Positions 1 to 6,049 of a stretch of DNA of 12,328 bases are shown here, one piece after another. Numbering within the stretch: the first letter of the stretch is position 1; each line of letters begins with the position of its first letter. Made by a program: the position numbers and the translations under genes. The notes below the pieces were generated by a model. That model saw only the letters and a list, made by a program, of their open reading frames with translations, ran no database searches and was not told the origin of the DNA. Source of the stretch: Gp7-AA6 sp036001245 (GTDB lineage Bacteria > Acidobacteriota > Thermoanaerobaculia > UBA5066 > Gp7-AA6); assembly GCA_036001245.1 (NCBI GenBank), contig DASYUL010000074.1, positions 1 through 12,328 of the forward strand. The letters are read 5' to 3'.

Positions 1-3
1 CGC

Positions 4-31
4 GAAGGATTCGCGCTAGCCTTGCATCTAA
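4..31 (+). promoter_or_regulatory. ECF sigma promoter copy 1 (P1), upstream of the sigma gene
   Basis: GAAGGAT at 4-10 and GCATCTAA at 24-31, separated by 13 bases. The same pair with the same spacing recurs at 1664, 5001 and 5935. Read as -35 GAAGGAT, 16 bases, then -10 TCTAA, the layout resembles the E. coli sigma-E type (GGAACTT, about 16 bases, TCNAA). It lies directly before the sigma factor gene, which predicts autoregulation. It also overlaps the TTG codon at 22, so that codon is unlikely to be the translation start. The window begins only three bases before the motif, so upstream context is missing. Confidence 0.75.
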
Positions 32-42
32 AGGCACAGAAG

Positions 43-654
43 GTGTTCAGCGATCGAACCTTTGCCCGGCAGCCGGACGCCGAAGAGCGCGAGCTGGTCA
101 TCCGCTTGCGAGCCGGGGACGAGCGCGCCTTCGAGACGTTCGCCGAGCACTACATCTCGGGGTTGTATCGCTTCGCTCTCCGGCGCCTCGATCACGACCG
201 GGAGCTGACGAGGGAAATCGTGCAGTCGACAGTCTGCAAGGTCATCGAGAAGCTCGACGGCTACCGGGCGGAGGCTCCCCTGTTCACCTGGTTGTGCGCC
301 TGCTGCGCGAACGAGATTGCCGCCCACTTCCGGCGGGCGGGCCGGCGCCCGAAGGAGGTCGAGCTGGACGAAGACGTCGCCCAGGAACCGACGGGAAGCT
401 CCGAAACGACGGAGCTGGTGCACGCCGCTCTCGACCGCCTTCCGCCGAGCTACGCGCGCGCCCTAGAGTGGAGGTATCTCGACGGGCTCGACGTCGCCGA
501 GGTCGCGCGGCGCCTCTCGCTGACCTACAAAGCCGCGGAGTCCCTGTTATCGAGAGCCCGAAGCGCTTTTCGGGAAGCCTACGAGGAGCTCGGCGTGACG
601 CCGGGCCCCGGTGGACTCGCTGCGACGTTTCCCGAGGAGGAGGTCGCGCAATGA
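43..654 (+). CDS. ECF-family RNA polymerase sigma factor
   Basis: A small sigma-70-family protein (203 residues from this start) with only regions 2 and 4, as in extracytoplasmic-function sigma factors. It directs core RNA polymerase to a restricted promoter set. Region 2 spans about residues 17-100, beginning ELVIRLRAGDERAFETF and ending near EIAAHFRR. Region 4 spans about 125-180 and includes LDRLPPSYARALEWRYLDGL and the helix-turn-helix VAEVARRLSLTYKAAESLLS. A cysteine cluster (CACC, residues 85-88) sits in the region 2.3/2.4 helix. The frame is open from TTG at 22, but that codon lies inside promoter motif P1, so GTG at 43 is preferred. This leaves a leader of only a few bases and no clear Shine-Dalgarno. 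The stop overlaps the next start (ATGA), indicating translational coupling to its anti-sigma factor. The sigma identity is secure; the exact start and ECF group are not. Confidence 0.93.
   Translation: MFSDRTFARQPDAEERELVIRLRAGDERAFETFAEHYISGLYRFALRRLDHDRELTREIVQSTVCKVIEKLDGYRAEAPLFTWLCACCANEIAAHFRRAGRRPKEVELDEDVAQEPTGSSETTELVHAALDRLPPSYARALEWRYLDGLDVAEVARRLSLTYKAAESLLSRARSAFREAYEELGVTPGPGGLAATFPEEEVAQ
634..643 (+). promoter_or_regulatory. Shine-Dalgarno of the fecR-like gene
   Basis: GAGGAGGAGG lies seven bases before ATG 651, inside the last codons of the sigma gene. It fixes the start of the anti-sigma gene at 651, although its frame is open upstream to about 294. Confidence 0.8.
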
Positions 655-1643
655 GCGAAAAGTGGCGTGGCGTTCCCGAAGAGGACGCCGTGCGGAAACT
701 TCTCCAGGACGCGGGTCCGCGGCCGGCTCTCCCGGAGGGGGAACTCCGTGCGATTCGGAACGAGGCGCGGGCGGAGTGGCTACGCCGTTACCGCGCGGCA
801 CCGGAGCGCAAGCGCCCGCTGCGGTCGTGGCTGGCGGTCGCGGCCGTTCTTCTTTTGGGAGGCATCGGCCTCGGCTGGTGGACCCGCGCCCGACCTCCCG
901 CCGTCGCGCCCACCGTCGCCTCCATCGAACGCGTGAGCGGAGCCGCGCCCTGGAAGGTCGGCACTCCTCTCACCGCCCGATCCGTGCTCACAACCGGCGG
1001 CGAAACGCCGGGGCGCATCACGTTGCGCATGCGCGGAGGAGCTTCGGTGCGCCTCGACCACTCGACCGAGGCCCGGCTCACGTCGGCGACGATGGTCGAG
1101 CTGCGACGGGGCGCCGTTTACGTCGACACCGGGGCGGCGCCCGATCGAGCCGAAGAGATCGCGGTGCGCGCCGGCAACGAGCTTTTCCGACCCGCGGGGA
1201 CTCAGTTCCAGGTGCGTGTCGAAGGACAGGAGACGACCCTCCGGGTGAGAGAAGGACGCGTCGCGATGGACCGCGCAGAGGGATCGGTCGTCGCGGGCGC
1301 CGGCGAAGAGCTCATCGCGCGCGGCGACGGCGACGTGGTCCGGCGGCCGCTGGCGGTCTCCGGACCCGAGTGGGACTGGGTCGGAGAGGCCGCTCCGATG
1401 CTCGCCATCGAGGGCGTGAAGGTGCGCCAGTTCCTGAACTGGATCGGGCGCGAGACGGGTTTGCGGGTCGAGCTCGCCGACGGGGAGGCGGCGGCCGTCG
1501 CCGACTCCTGCGTCCTGCACGGCTCGATCGAGCATCTGACTCTCGCCGACGCCCCCGGGGTCGTGCTGTCGAGCTGCGGGCTCCGCCATCGCGTCTCGAA
1601 CGGCACCCTCTTCGTCTTAGTCGCGGGGAAGAAAGGAGGCTGA
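651..1643 (+). CDS. FecR-family anti-sigma factor / sigma regulator
   Basis: A 330-residue single-pass inner-membrane protein, probably holding or activating the sigma factor encoded just upstream. Residues 1-58 are a short charged cytoplasmic part. Residues about 59-77 (SWLAVAAVLLLGGIGLGWW) form a membrane helix. Residues about 90-205 form a periplasmic FecR domain, with VRLDHSTEARL, LRRGAVYVDTG and PAGTQFQVRVEGQETTLRVREG as typical strand patterns. Residues about 250-325 look like an STN/secretin-type domain: IEGVKVRQFLNWIGRETGLRV, then a strand-helix unit ending CGLRHRVSNGTLFVL. In FecR/PupR-type regulators the C-terminal periplasmic part contacts the receptor's signalling domain, so this part is the likely sensor. 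The gene overlaps the sigma stop by ATGA and has a strong ribosome site. Family assignment is firm; which receptor it listens to is inference. Confidence 0.9.
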   Translation: MSEKWRGVPEEDAVRKLLQDAGPRPALPEGELRAIRNEARAEWLRRYRAAPERKRPLRSWLAVAAVLLLGGIGLGWWTRARPPAVAPTVASIERVSGAAPWKVGTPLTARSVLTTGGETPGRITLRMRGGASVRLDHSTEARLTSATMVELRRGAVYVDTGAAPDRAEEIAVRAGNELFRPAGTQFQVRVEGQETTLRVREGRVAMDRAEGSVVAGAGEELIARGDGDVVRRPLAVSGPEWDWVGEAAPMLAIEGVKVRQFLNWIGRETGLRVELADGEAAAVADSCVLHGSIEHLTLADAPGVVLSSCGLRHRVSNGTLFVLVAGKKGG

Positions 1644-1663
1644 GTCGTTGATCGGTGCTTCGC

Positions 1664-1691
1664 GAAGGATTTCCTTTCACACGGCATCCAA
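1664..1691 (+). promoter_or_regulatory. ECF sigma promoter copy 2 (P2), upstream of the secreted FN3-like gene
   Basis: GAAGGAT at 1664-1670 and GCATCCAA at 1684-1691, spaced 13 bases as in the other three copies. The -35 flank CGCGAAGGATTTCC is shared with copy 4. The motif ends 17 bases before ATG 1709, so the predicted transcript would start near 1697 with a leader just long enough for the ribosome site. Confidence 0.8.
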
Positions 1692-1693
1692 CT

Positions 1694-1703
1694 AAAGGGA
1701 GGA
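1694..1703 (+). promoter_or_regulatory. Shine-Dalgarno of the 1709 gene
   Basis: AAAGGGAGGA is spaced five bases from ATG 1709. It selects this ATG over the in-frame upstream codon at 1655, which would precede promoter P2 and add 18 residues ahead of the signal peptide. Confidence 0.8.
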
Positions 1704-1708
1704 CAAAT

Positions 1709-2407
1709 ATGAAGAGGCACATGCGCATGCTGTCCGTTTTTCTGGCGGCAGCCGTCGCTCTCGGCCTGGCGGCCCCTGGCCAGGCGGCAGGGTTCTCGAT
1801 AGCGAAGCTCTACATCGAGTACAACTCCTCGGCGAACGATCTCGGCTTCCACGTCTCCCTCGATGGAGAAGACTGGACGACGCTCAAGATTGTCAACCCG
1901 GCCGGCACCACGATCTCCGAGTTCACGGGCCACGGGCCCTACGCGGATCTCGGCATGACGGAGTTCTTCTTCGAGGGCGCCGAGCCGAATCTCGACGAAT
2001 TCCCGCTCGGACAGCTCCTGGCGCTGTTCCCGGAGGGGAAATACAAGTTCATCGGCGAGACGGTGGGCGGAACCCGTCTGGCGAGCATGGATACGCTCAC
2101 CCACGCCGTTCCTGCGGGTCCGTCCGTCTCCGCAGATGTGAGCGCCGGCACCGTCGTCATCCGCTGGAACGAGGTTACGGGTCCCCCGGCAGGCTTCCCG
2201 AATAGACGAATTGACGTCGTCGGCTACCAGGTCATCGTCGAGAATGGTCCGCAGCGCGTGCTCGACATCAAGCTGCCCTCCACCGCCAGGAGCGTGACGG
2301 TTCCGCCGGAATTCCTGCAGGCAGGCACGACGTACCTGTTCGAGGTGTTGGCGATCGAAGCAAGCGGAAACCAGACGATCACGGAGGGCTCCTTCTCGAC
2401 GCCATAG
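1709..2407 (+). CDS. Secreted protein with C-terminal fibronectin type III-like domain
   Basis: A 232-residue exported protein of unknown function. Residues 1-27 are a Sec signal peptide: basic MKRHMR, hydrophobic LSVFLAAAVALGLAA, cleavage probably after GQAA. Residues about 28-130 form a beta-rich region with YIEYNSSANDLGFHVSLDGE, MTEFFFEGAEPNLDEFPLG and LLALFPEGKYKFIGE. I recall this as a recurrent pattern in environmental secreted proteins but can give no family name. Residues about 138-232 match a fibronectin III fold: VVIRWNEV, a YQVIVENG strand, then TYLFEVLAIEASGNQT. Such domains usually mediate protein or glycan contacts rather than catalysis. It has its own copy of the ECF promoter, so it is a predicted target of the upstream sigma factor. 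The gene ends 34 bases from the stop of the converging receptor gene. Confidence 0.85.
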   Translation: MKRHMRMLSVFLAAAVALGLAAPGQAAGFSIAKLYIEYNSSANDLGFHVSLDGEDWTTLKIVNPAGTTISEFTGHGPYADLGMTEFFFEGAEPNLDEFPLGQLLALFPEGKYKFIGETVGGTRLASMDTLTHAVPAGPSVSADVSAGTVVIRWNEVTGPPAGFPNRRIDVVGYQVIVENGPQRVLDIKLPSTARSVTVPPEFLQAGTTYLFEVLAIEASGNQTITEGSFSTP

Positions 2408-2441
2408 TGATGCGACACCGCCCGCGCGGGGTTCACAGGCG

Positions 2442-5024
2442 CTAGAACTCCAGCGAAAATCCGACCGACGCGAAGAAACCGGGCCAGCGCTCCTTCTTCA
2501 GAAAGATTTCTTCGGTCGCATCGTCGACCTCGAGGTCGAAGCCTGCCACGTTCCTCCGGCCGTAGGCGTTCTGCACGTCGCCGAAGACGGTCAGGGAGCC
2601 GGACCGGATCGACCACTTGCGGCTCACCCGCGCGTCCAGCCGGTGATAGTTCGGCAGGCGCCCGCTGTTTCGGGGACCGACGGCCGGCGACGCCGCGCCC
2701 CCGGTCTCGGCGGCCGCGAGAGGCGTCGTCGGCCAGCCGGTGTGAAAGCGCCACGCGAAGTTGGCGTCCCAGCCCCGTCCCAGGCGATAGTTGACGTCGA
2801 CATTGACGGTGTGCCGCTGGTCGATCGAGCGCGGCACCTCCTCCCCCGCGATCGTCTCCTCCGTGTTCGCGAGCGCGTAGTTGACCCACCATCCGAACCG
2901 ACTCCCGCCGCGACCCTGGAGGAAGAGCTCCACGCCTTTGGCTCGCCCGCTCTCAGGCTCGACGCGAACCCGCGCGGGCTCTCCCTCGGGGAAGCGCTCG
3001 AAGGCCTCGAACAGGCTCTCGTAACGGGGCCGGGGATTCTCGACGCTCCGCCGGTAGACCTCCGCGCGCAAGGCGGTGATCAGACCCGACGTTCCGCCCC
3101 CGAAGACGTGCTCGTATCCCGCCACCCACTGCTCGGACCGCTCCGCGGGGTAGAACCGGCCGTCTCCGTCCTCGACGTCGAGCTCGTAGGCGCGCTGGCT
3201 CTGGTTGTAGTGGCCCCACCCGACCCGGACCACGCTCGCGCGGCCGACCGCCCACGCGACGCTGGCTCGCGGGCTCCAGAGCCTGTCGGAAGTCAGCGTG
3301 TGACGGTCGTAGCGGACTCCGAGCTCGAACGTCACCGTGTCGCCAGGCCGAAAGCGATCGGAGACGAACGCCGCGAAGTAATCGTCCGGGAACCGGTCCG
3401 ACAGCGCGAACGTTTTTTCCCGCGGCCGGCCGAGCGCGCGCGCGAGCGGCTCTTCGAACGACTGTGATCCGAAGTAGTCATACTCGGCGTCGAATCGCCG
3501 GAGCTCGAAACCCGCGCTGACGAAGTTCCGCGGGCCCGCCTGCACGTTCCACGACTGCAGCAGGCCTCCCACGTCCAGTTCCCTGCGGTCGAGGACGTCG
3601 AACTCCTTGTCCTCCTGGCCCTCGAGACCCCGGCGGTCGCGGTCCACGCGGGTCGCGGAGGCCGCGGTGTCGACGAAGAGCCGATCGCTCAACACCGTCT
3701 GGTGCGTGAGCCAGAGATACGAGTTGTCGTACCTCGTGTCGAGACGGGTCAGATCGCCGCCGTCCTCCTGGACGAAGTCGAGCTCGTCTTCCGATTGGAG
3801 GAAGTTGAGGCGCAGCGACTGGCTCCGGCTCAGCCGGTATTCCGCCTTGGCGAAGAGATCCCAGAAGCTCGGGTGCTCTTCGCCGAAGACGCGCTCGGCG
3901 AGGTCCGTGGTCCCGCCGCGCGCGGCGACCATCCACCATGCTCGATCGCCGAGCGTCCCGCTGCCCTCGAGCTCCCCGGCGAGCGTCGAAACGGAGAGAC
4001 GCAGCTGGCGCGGCCGGGACGGCGTGATCGTCGACAGGTCGAGGATCCCGCCCATGCGGTCGCCGTAGCTCGACGGGAACGCCCCGGTCGTCAGGTCTGC
4101 GTTCGCCAGATTCGACGCGGTCACCAGGCTGAAGGCGCTGTCGAACTCCTTCAGGTGGTACGCCTCGTAGAGCTCCTGGCCGTCCAGGCGCAGCAGCACT
4201 TCGTCGCGGCGTCCGCCCCGAACATGGAACTGAGCCGACACGTCGTTCGACGCCGTTCCGGGCAGGAGGCTCACGGTACGGAAGACGTCATCGCCGAGAT
4301 GCGGAAGGCGAAGGATCTCCTCGCGGTCGAGCGAGAGCGGTGCGGTGGGCTCCTCCTGCAAGAGCGTGATCCGGCTGGGATGAACGACGACCTCTTCGCG
4401 GGTGAGCGGCGCGGGCTGGAGAACGAACGAGACGTCCGCCGAAGCGCCCGGCAAGACGGTGACGCCCTCGAGCTCCGCGACGACGAAGCCCGGGCGGCGA
4501 GCCTGCAACGTGTAGACGCCGGGCGCGAGCCGTTCGAACGAGAAGCGACCGTCCGCGCCGGTCACCGTCTGGATCCCGCGCCCGAGAACGACGATGGAAA
4601 CGCCCGGCAGCGGGTCGAGCGCGCGTCGCGAGCGGACGGAGCCCTCCACGCGGGGGCGCGGAGATTTCGTGAGCGCCGCGCTCGCGCCTTTCGAAACCAC
4701 GATCAGGCTCCCTCCCGGCCCCTCTTCGACGGCGAGACCGTGGGGCGTGAGGATCTCGTCGAGGATCGAGCGCGGTTCGCGCGAAGTCGGCGCGGACCGG
4801 ACCGTCATCTCCGGGCGAACGACGAGGCTGCTGAAGACGAGCTTCAGTCCGCGCGCCTGCAAGAGAAGGAGTGCGTCAGTCAGGGGCATGCCGGCGGAGA
4901 GACTTTTTGTCTCCGTTCCGCCGGCGCCGTCGCGTTGCGCGAACGCGGGCGCGGCGAGGGCGATCGAGGCGAGGAGACACACGGCGACGGGGAGCCTCGA
5001 GAAGGATCGGCCGCCCTGCGGCAT
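2442..5024 (-). CDS. TonB-dependent outer-membrane receptor with STN signalling domain
   Basis: An 860-residue outer-membrane transporter/transducer powered by TonB-ExbBD. From the chosen start: signal peptide 1-30 (RLPVAVCLLASIALAAPAFAQ region); STN domain about 42-111, opening with LSAGMPLTDALLLLQARGLK and closing GGSLIVV; carboxypeptidase-regulatory-like beta domain about 125-205, with GADGRFSFERLAPGVYTLQA; TonB-box-like TREEVVVH at 208-215; plug about 225-335, with FHVRGGRRDEVLLRLDGQEL and GAFPSSYGDRMGGILDLS; then a beta-barrel ending in Phe (VGFSLEF), the usual BAM-recognised terminus. The STN domain suggests signalling to a FecR protein, plausibly the one at 651. The substrate cannot be read from sequence. 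The start is uncertain: ATG 5024 gives a textbook signal peptide, ATG 5048 adds eight residues, and neither has a clear ribosome site. The gene carries no copy of the sigma motif on its own strand. Confidence 0.93.
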   Translation of the reverse strand: MPQGGRSFSRLPVAVCLLASIALAAPAFAQRDGAGGTETKSLSAGMPLTDALLLLQARGLKLVFSSLVVRPEMTVRSAPTSREPRSILDEILTPHGLAVEEGPGGSLIVVSKGASAALTKSPRPRVEGSVRSRRALDPLPGVSIVVLGRGIQTVTGADGRFSFERLAPGVYTLQARRPGFVVAELEGVTVLPGASADVSFVLQPAPLTREEVVVHPSRITLLQEEPTAPLSLDREEILRLPHLGDDVFRTVSLLPGTASNDVSAQFHVRGGRRDEVLLRLDGQELYEAYHLKEFDSAFSLVTASNLANADLTTGAFPSSYGDRMGGILDLSTITPSRPRQLRLSVSTLAGELEGSGTLGDRAWWMVAARGGTTDLAERVFGEEHPSFWDLFAKAEYRLSRSQSLRLNFLQSEDELDFVQEDGGDLTRLDTRYDNSYLWLTHQTVLSDRLFVDTAASATRVDRDRRGLEGQEDKEFDVLDRRELDVGGLLQSWNVQAGPRNFVSAGFELRRFDAEYDYFGSQSFEEPLARALGRPREKTFALSDRFPDDYFAAFVSDRFRPGDTVTFELGVRYDRHTLTSDRLWSPRASVAWAVGRASVVRVGWGHYNQSQRAYELDVEDGDGRFYPAERSEQWVAGYEHVFGGGTSGLITALRAEVYRRSVENPRPRYESLFEAFERFPEGEPARVRVEPESGRAKGVELFLQGRGGSRFGWWVNYALANTEETIAGEEVPRSIDQRHTVNVDVNYRLGRGWDANFAWRFHTGWPTTPLAAAETGGAASPAVGPRNSGRLPNYHRLDARVSRKWSIRSGSLTVFGDVQNAYGRRNVAGFDLEVDDATEEIFLKKERWPGFFASVGFSLEF

Positions 5025-5028
5025 CCAA
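5001..5028 (+). promoter_or_regulatory. ECF sigma promoter copy 3 (P3), upstream of the PAP2 gene
   Basis: GAAGGAT at 5001-5007 and GCATCCAA at 5021-5028, again with exactly 13 bases between. The motif ends 18 bases before ATG 5047, nearly the same distance as in copy 2. It overlaps the beginning of the divergent receptor gene: the CAT at 5022-5024 inside the -10 element is the complement of the receptor's preferred ATG. The -35 flank (CGAGAAGGATCGG) is less like the others, perhaps because it must also encode the receptor's signal peptide. Confidence 0.72.
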
Positions 5029-5046
5029 GAACGATAGCAGGCGCTC

Positions 5047-5892
5047 ATGAAGAATGGACGGCTCTCGATCGTCGCCCCGCTCGTCCTGACGGCCGCCTGC
5101 GCGACCACGCGAACCGTGTTCCCCCCGGCCCGGGGGGTCCTTCCGCCATCACCGCTCGAGGCATCGGAGGCCGCGGGGAGCGACAGTCCGTCGTTCTCGC
5201 TCTTCCCGGAGCTCGCGAAGGACGCCCATCATCTGGCGACGGCTCCCCTTCGCTGGGGGGGATCCGACTGGACAAGGCTCGGAATCGGAATCGCGGCCGT
5301 CGGCGGAGCGCTGCTCCTCGACGAAGACCTGCGGGAGATCGTTCACCGCAACACCAACGACACGACGCGTGGACTCGCGAAAGCGGCGGGGCCGTTCGGG
5401 GCCGAGTACTCGTTCGCCACCCTCGGCGCGTTCTACCTGGCCGGAAAGTACCTGAAGGACGACCGCGCGAAGGCCGTGGCGGAAGACGGCCTCGCGTCCA
5501 GCCTGATCGCGGCCGGGGTGATCACTCCCATCCTGAAAGCGACGATCGGTCGGCGACGTCCGTCGCAGACCGAAGTCACCTTCGCGCGCGGTGACGGAGG
5601 AGTGAGCCTCCCGTCGGGCCACGCCACCCAGGCGTTCGCCGTCGCGTCGGTCGTCGCGGCGCATTACCGATCCCCGTGGGTCAAGGTCGCCGCCTACGGG
5701 CTCGCCGGACTCGTGGGCCTCTCCCGGATGGAGAAGAGCGCGCATTACGCCTCCGACGTTCTCGCCGGAGCGCTGATCGGCATCGCCGTCGGGAAGTCGG
5801 TCGTCCGCTTCCACGACAGCGAGCGTCTCCGAATATCGATCGTGCCGAGCGTCAACCGCCGGTCGTTCGCCGTGGGGTTTTCGATTCGATGA
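5047..5892 (+). CDS. PAP2-family (type 2 phosphatidic acid) phosphatase
   Basis: A 281-residue lipid- or isoprenoid-phosphate phosphatase. All three superfamily motifs are intact: KATIGRRRP at 164-172 (KX6RP), PSGH at 189-192, and SRMEKSAHYASD at 226-237 (SRX5HX3D). His192 and His233 are the predicted catalytic histidines. Hydrophobic segments lie around 78-91, 122-134, 148-163, 195-206, 213-225 and 238-250, fitting a membrane protein with its active site at the periplasmic face. The N-terminus looks like a signal sequence with a possible lipobox ending in Cys18 (VLTAAC); Thr at -3 makes lipidation uncertain. Relatives act on undecaprenyl pyrophosphate, phosphatidic acid, phosphatidylglycerophosphate or lipid A; the substrate cannot be decided here. 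It is preceded by promoter P3, so probably belongs to the ECF regulon. Its ribosome site is weak (GCAGG, 5037-5041). Confidence 0.9.
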   Translation: MKNGRLSIVAPLVLTAACATTRTVFPPARGVLPPSPLEASEAAGSDSPSFSLFPELAKDAHHLATAPLRWGGSDWTRLGIGIAAVGGALLLDEDLREIVHRNTNDTTRGLAKAAGPFGAEYSFATLGAFYLAGKYLKDDRAKAVAEDGLASSLIAAGVITPILKATIGRRRPSQTEVTFARGDGGVSLPSGHATQAFAVASVVAAHYRSPWVKVAAYGLAGLVGLSRMEKSAHYASDVLAGALIGIAVGKSVVRFHDSERLRISIVPSVNRRSFAVGFSIR

Positions 5893-5934
5893 GACCGCCT
5901 GACCCCGGCACGGTCGGACGGGTCAACCTCGCGC

Positions 5935-5962
5935 GAAGGATTTCCCGCCGCCCGGCATCTAA
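5935..5962 (+). promoter_or_regulatory. ECF sigma promoter copy 4 (P4), upstream of the 6050 secreted-protein gene
   Basis: GAAGGAT at 5935-5941 and GCATCTAA at 5955-5962 with the invariant 13-base gap. It shares CGCGAAGGATTTCC and CGGCATC with copy 2. Unlike the other copies it sits 87 bases before the start codon, giving a predicted leader of about 80 bases. Confidence 0.8.
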
Positions 5963-6049
5963 GAGGTACGGCAAGCCGACTCGGGTTCGGCCCTGCGTGC
6001 GTCGGCGCCGAAACGCTCACGCGACAGGGTCAGAGAAGGGAGGACCGGG
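5963..6049 (+). promoter_or_regulatory. Predicted structured leader of the 6050 gene, with strong Shine-Dalgarno
   Basis: The interval between promoter P4 and ATG 6050 contains no convincing gene. It holds the self-complementary TCGGCGCCGA (6003-6012) and a GCCGA/TCGGC pair around 5974-5990, so the leader may fold. It ends in AAGGGAGGA (6036-6044), a strong ribosome site spaced five bases from the ATG. No known riboswitch class was recognised. Confidence 0.4.

Noticed and set aside
294..650. Upstream extension of the fecR-like frame within the sigma gene
   Set aside because: The strong ribosome site and ATGA overlap place the start at 651; the upstream translation is arginine-rich and without domain character.
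2408..2441. Self-complementary CCCGCGCGGG (2421-2430) between the convergent stops as a terminator
   Set aside because: The usable stem is only 3-4 base pairs once a loop is allowed, and no T-run follows on either strand.
4311..4335. GAAGGAT inside the receptor gene, another possible -35 of the ECF motif
   Set aside because: No GCATCYAA at the required 13-base distance and no plus-strand gene start follows; treated as a chance match.
5025..5300. A minus-strand copy of the ECF motif driving the receptor gene
   Set aside because: I looked for the complement (TTRGATGC, 13 bases, ATCCTTC) upstream of the receptor and found no match, so the receptor is not assigned to the motif-defined set.
3702..5594. 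Long plus-strand open frame (630 codons) opposite the receptor gene
   Set aside because: It lies antisense to clear receptor domains, is rich in Arg/Glu/Ala as expected from GC-biased shadow frames, has no recognisable domain, and runs into the PAP2 gene.
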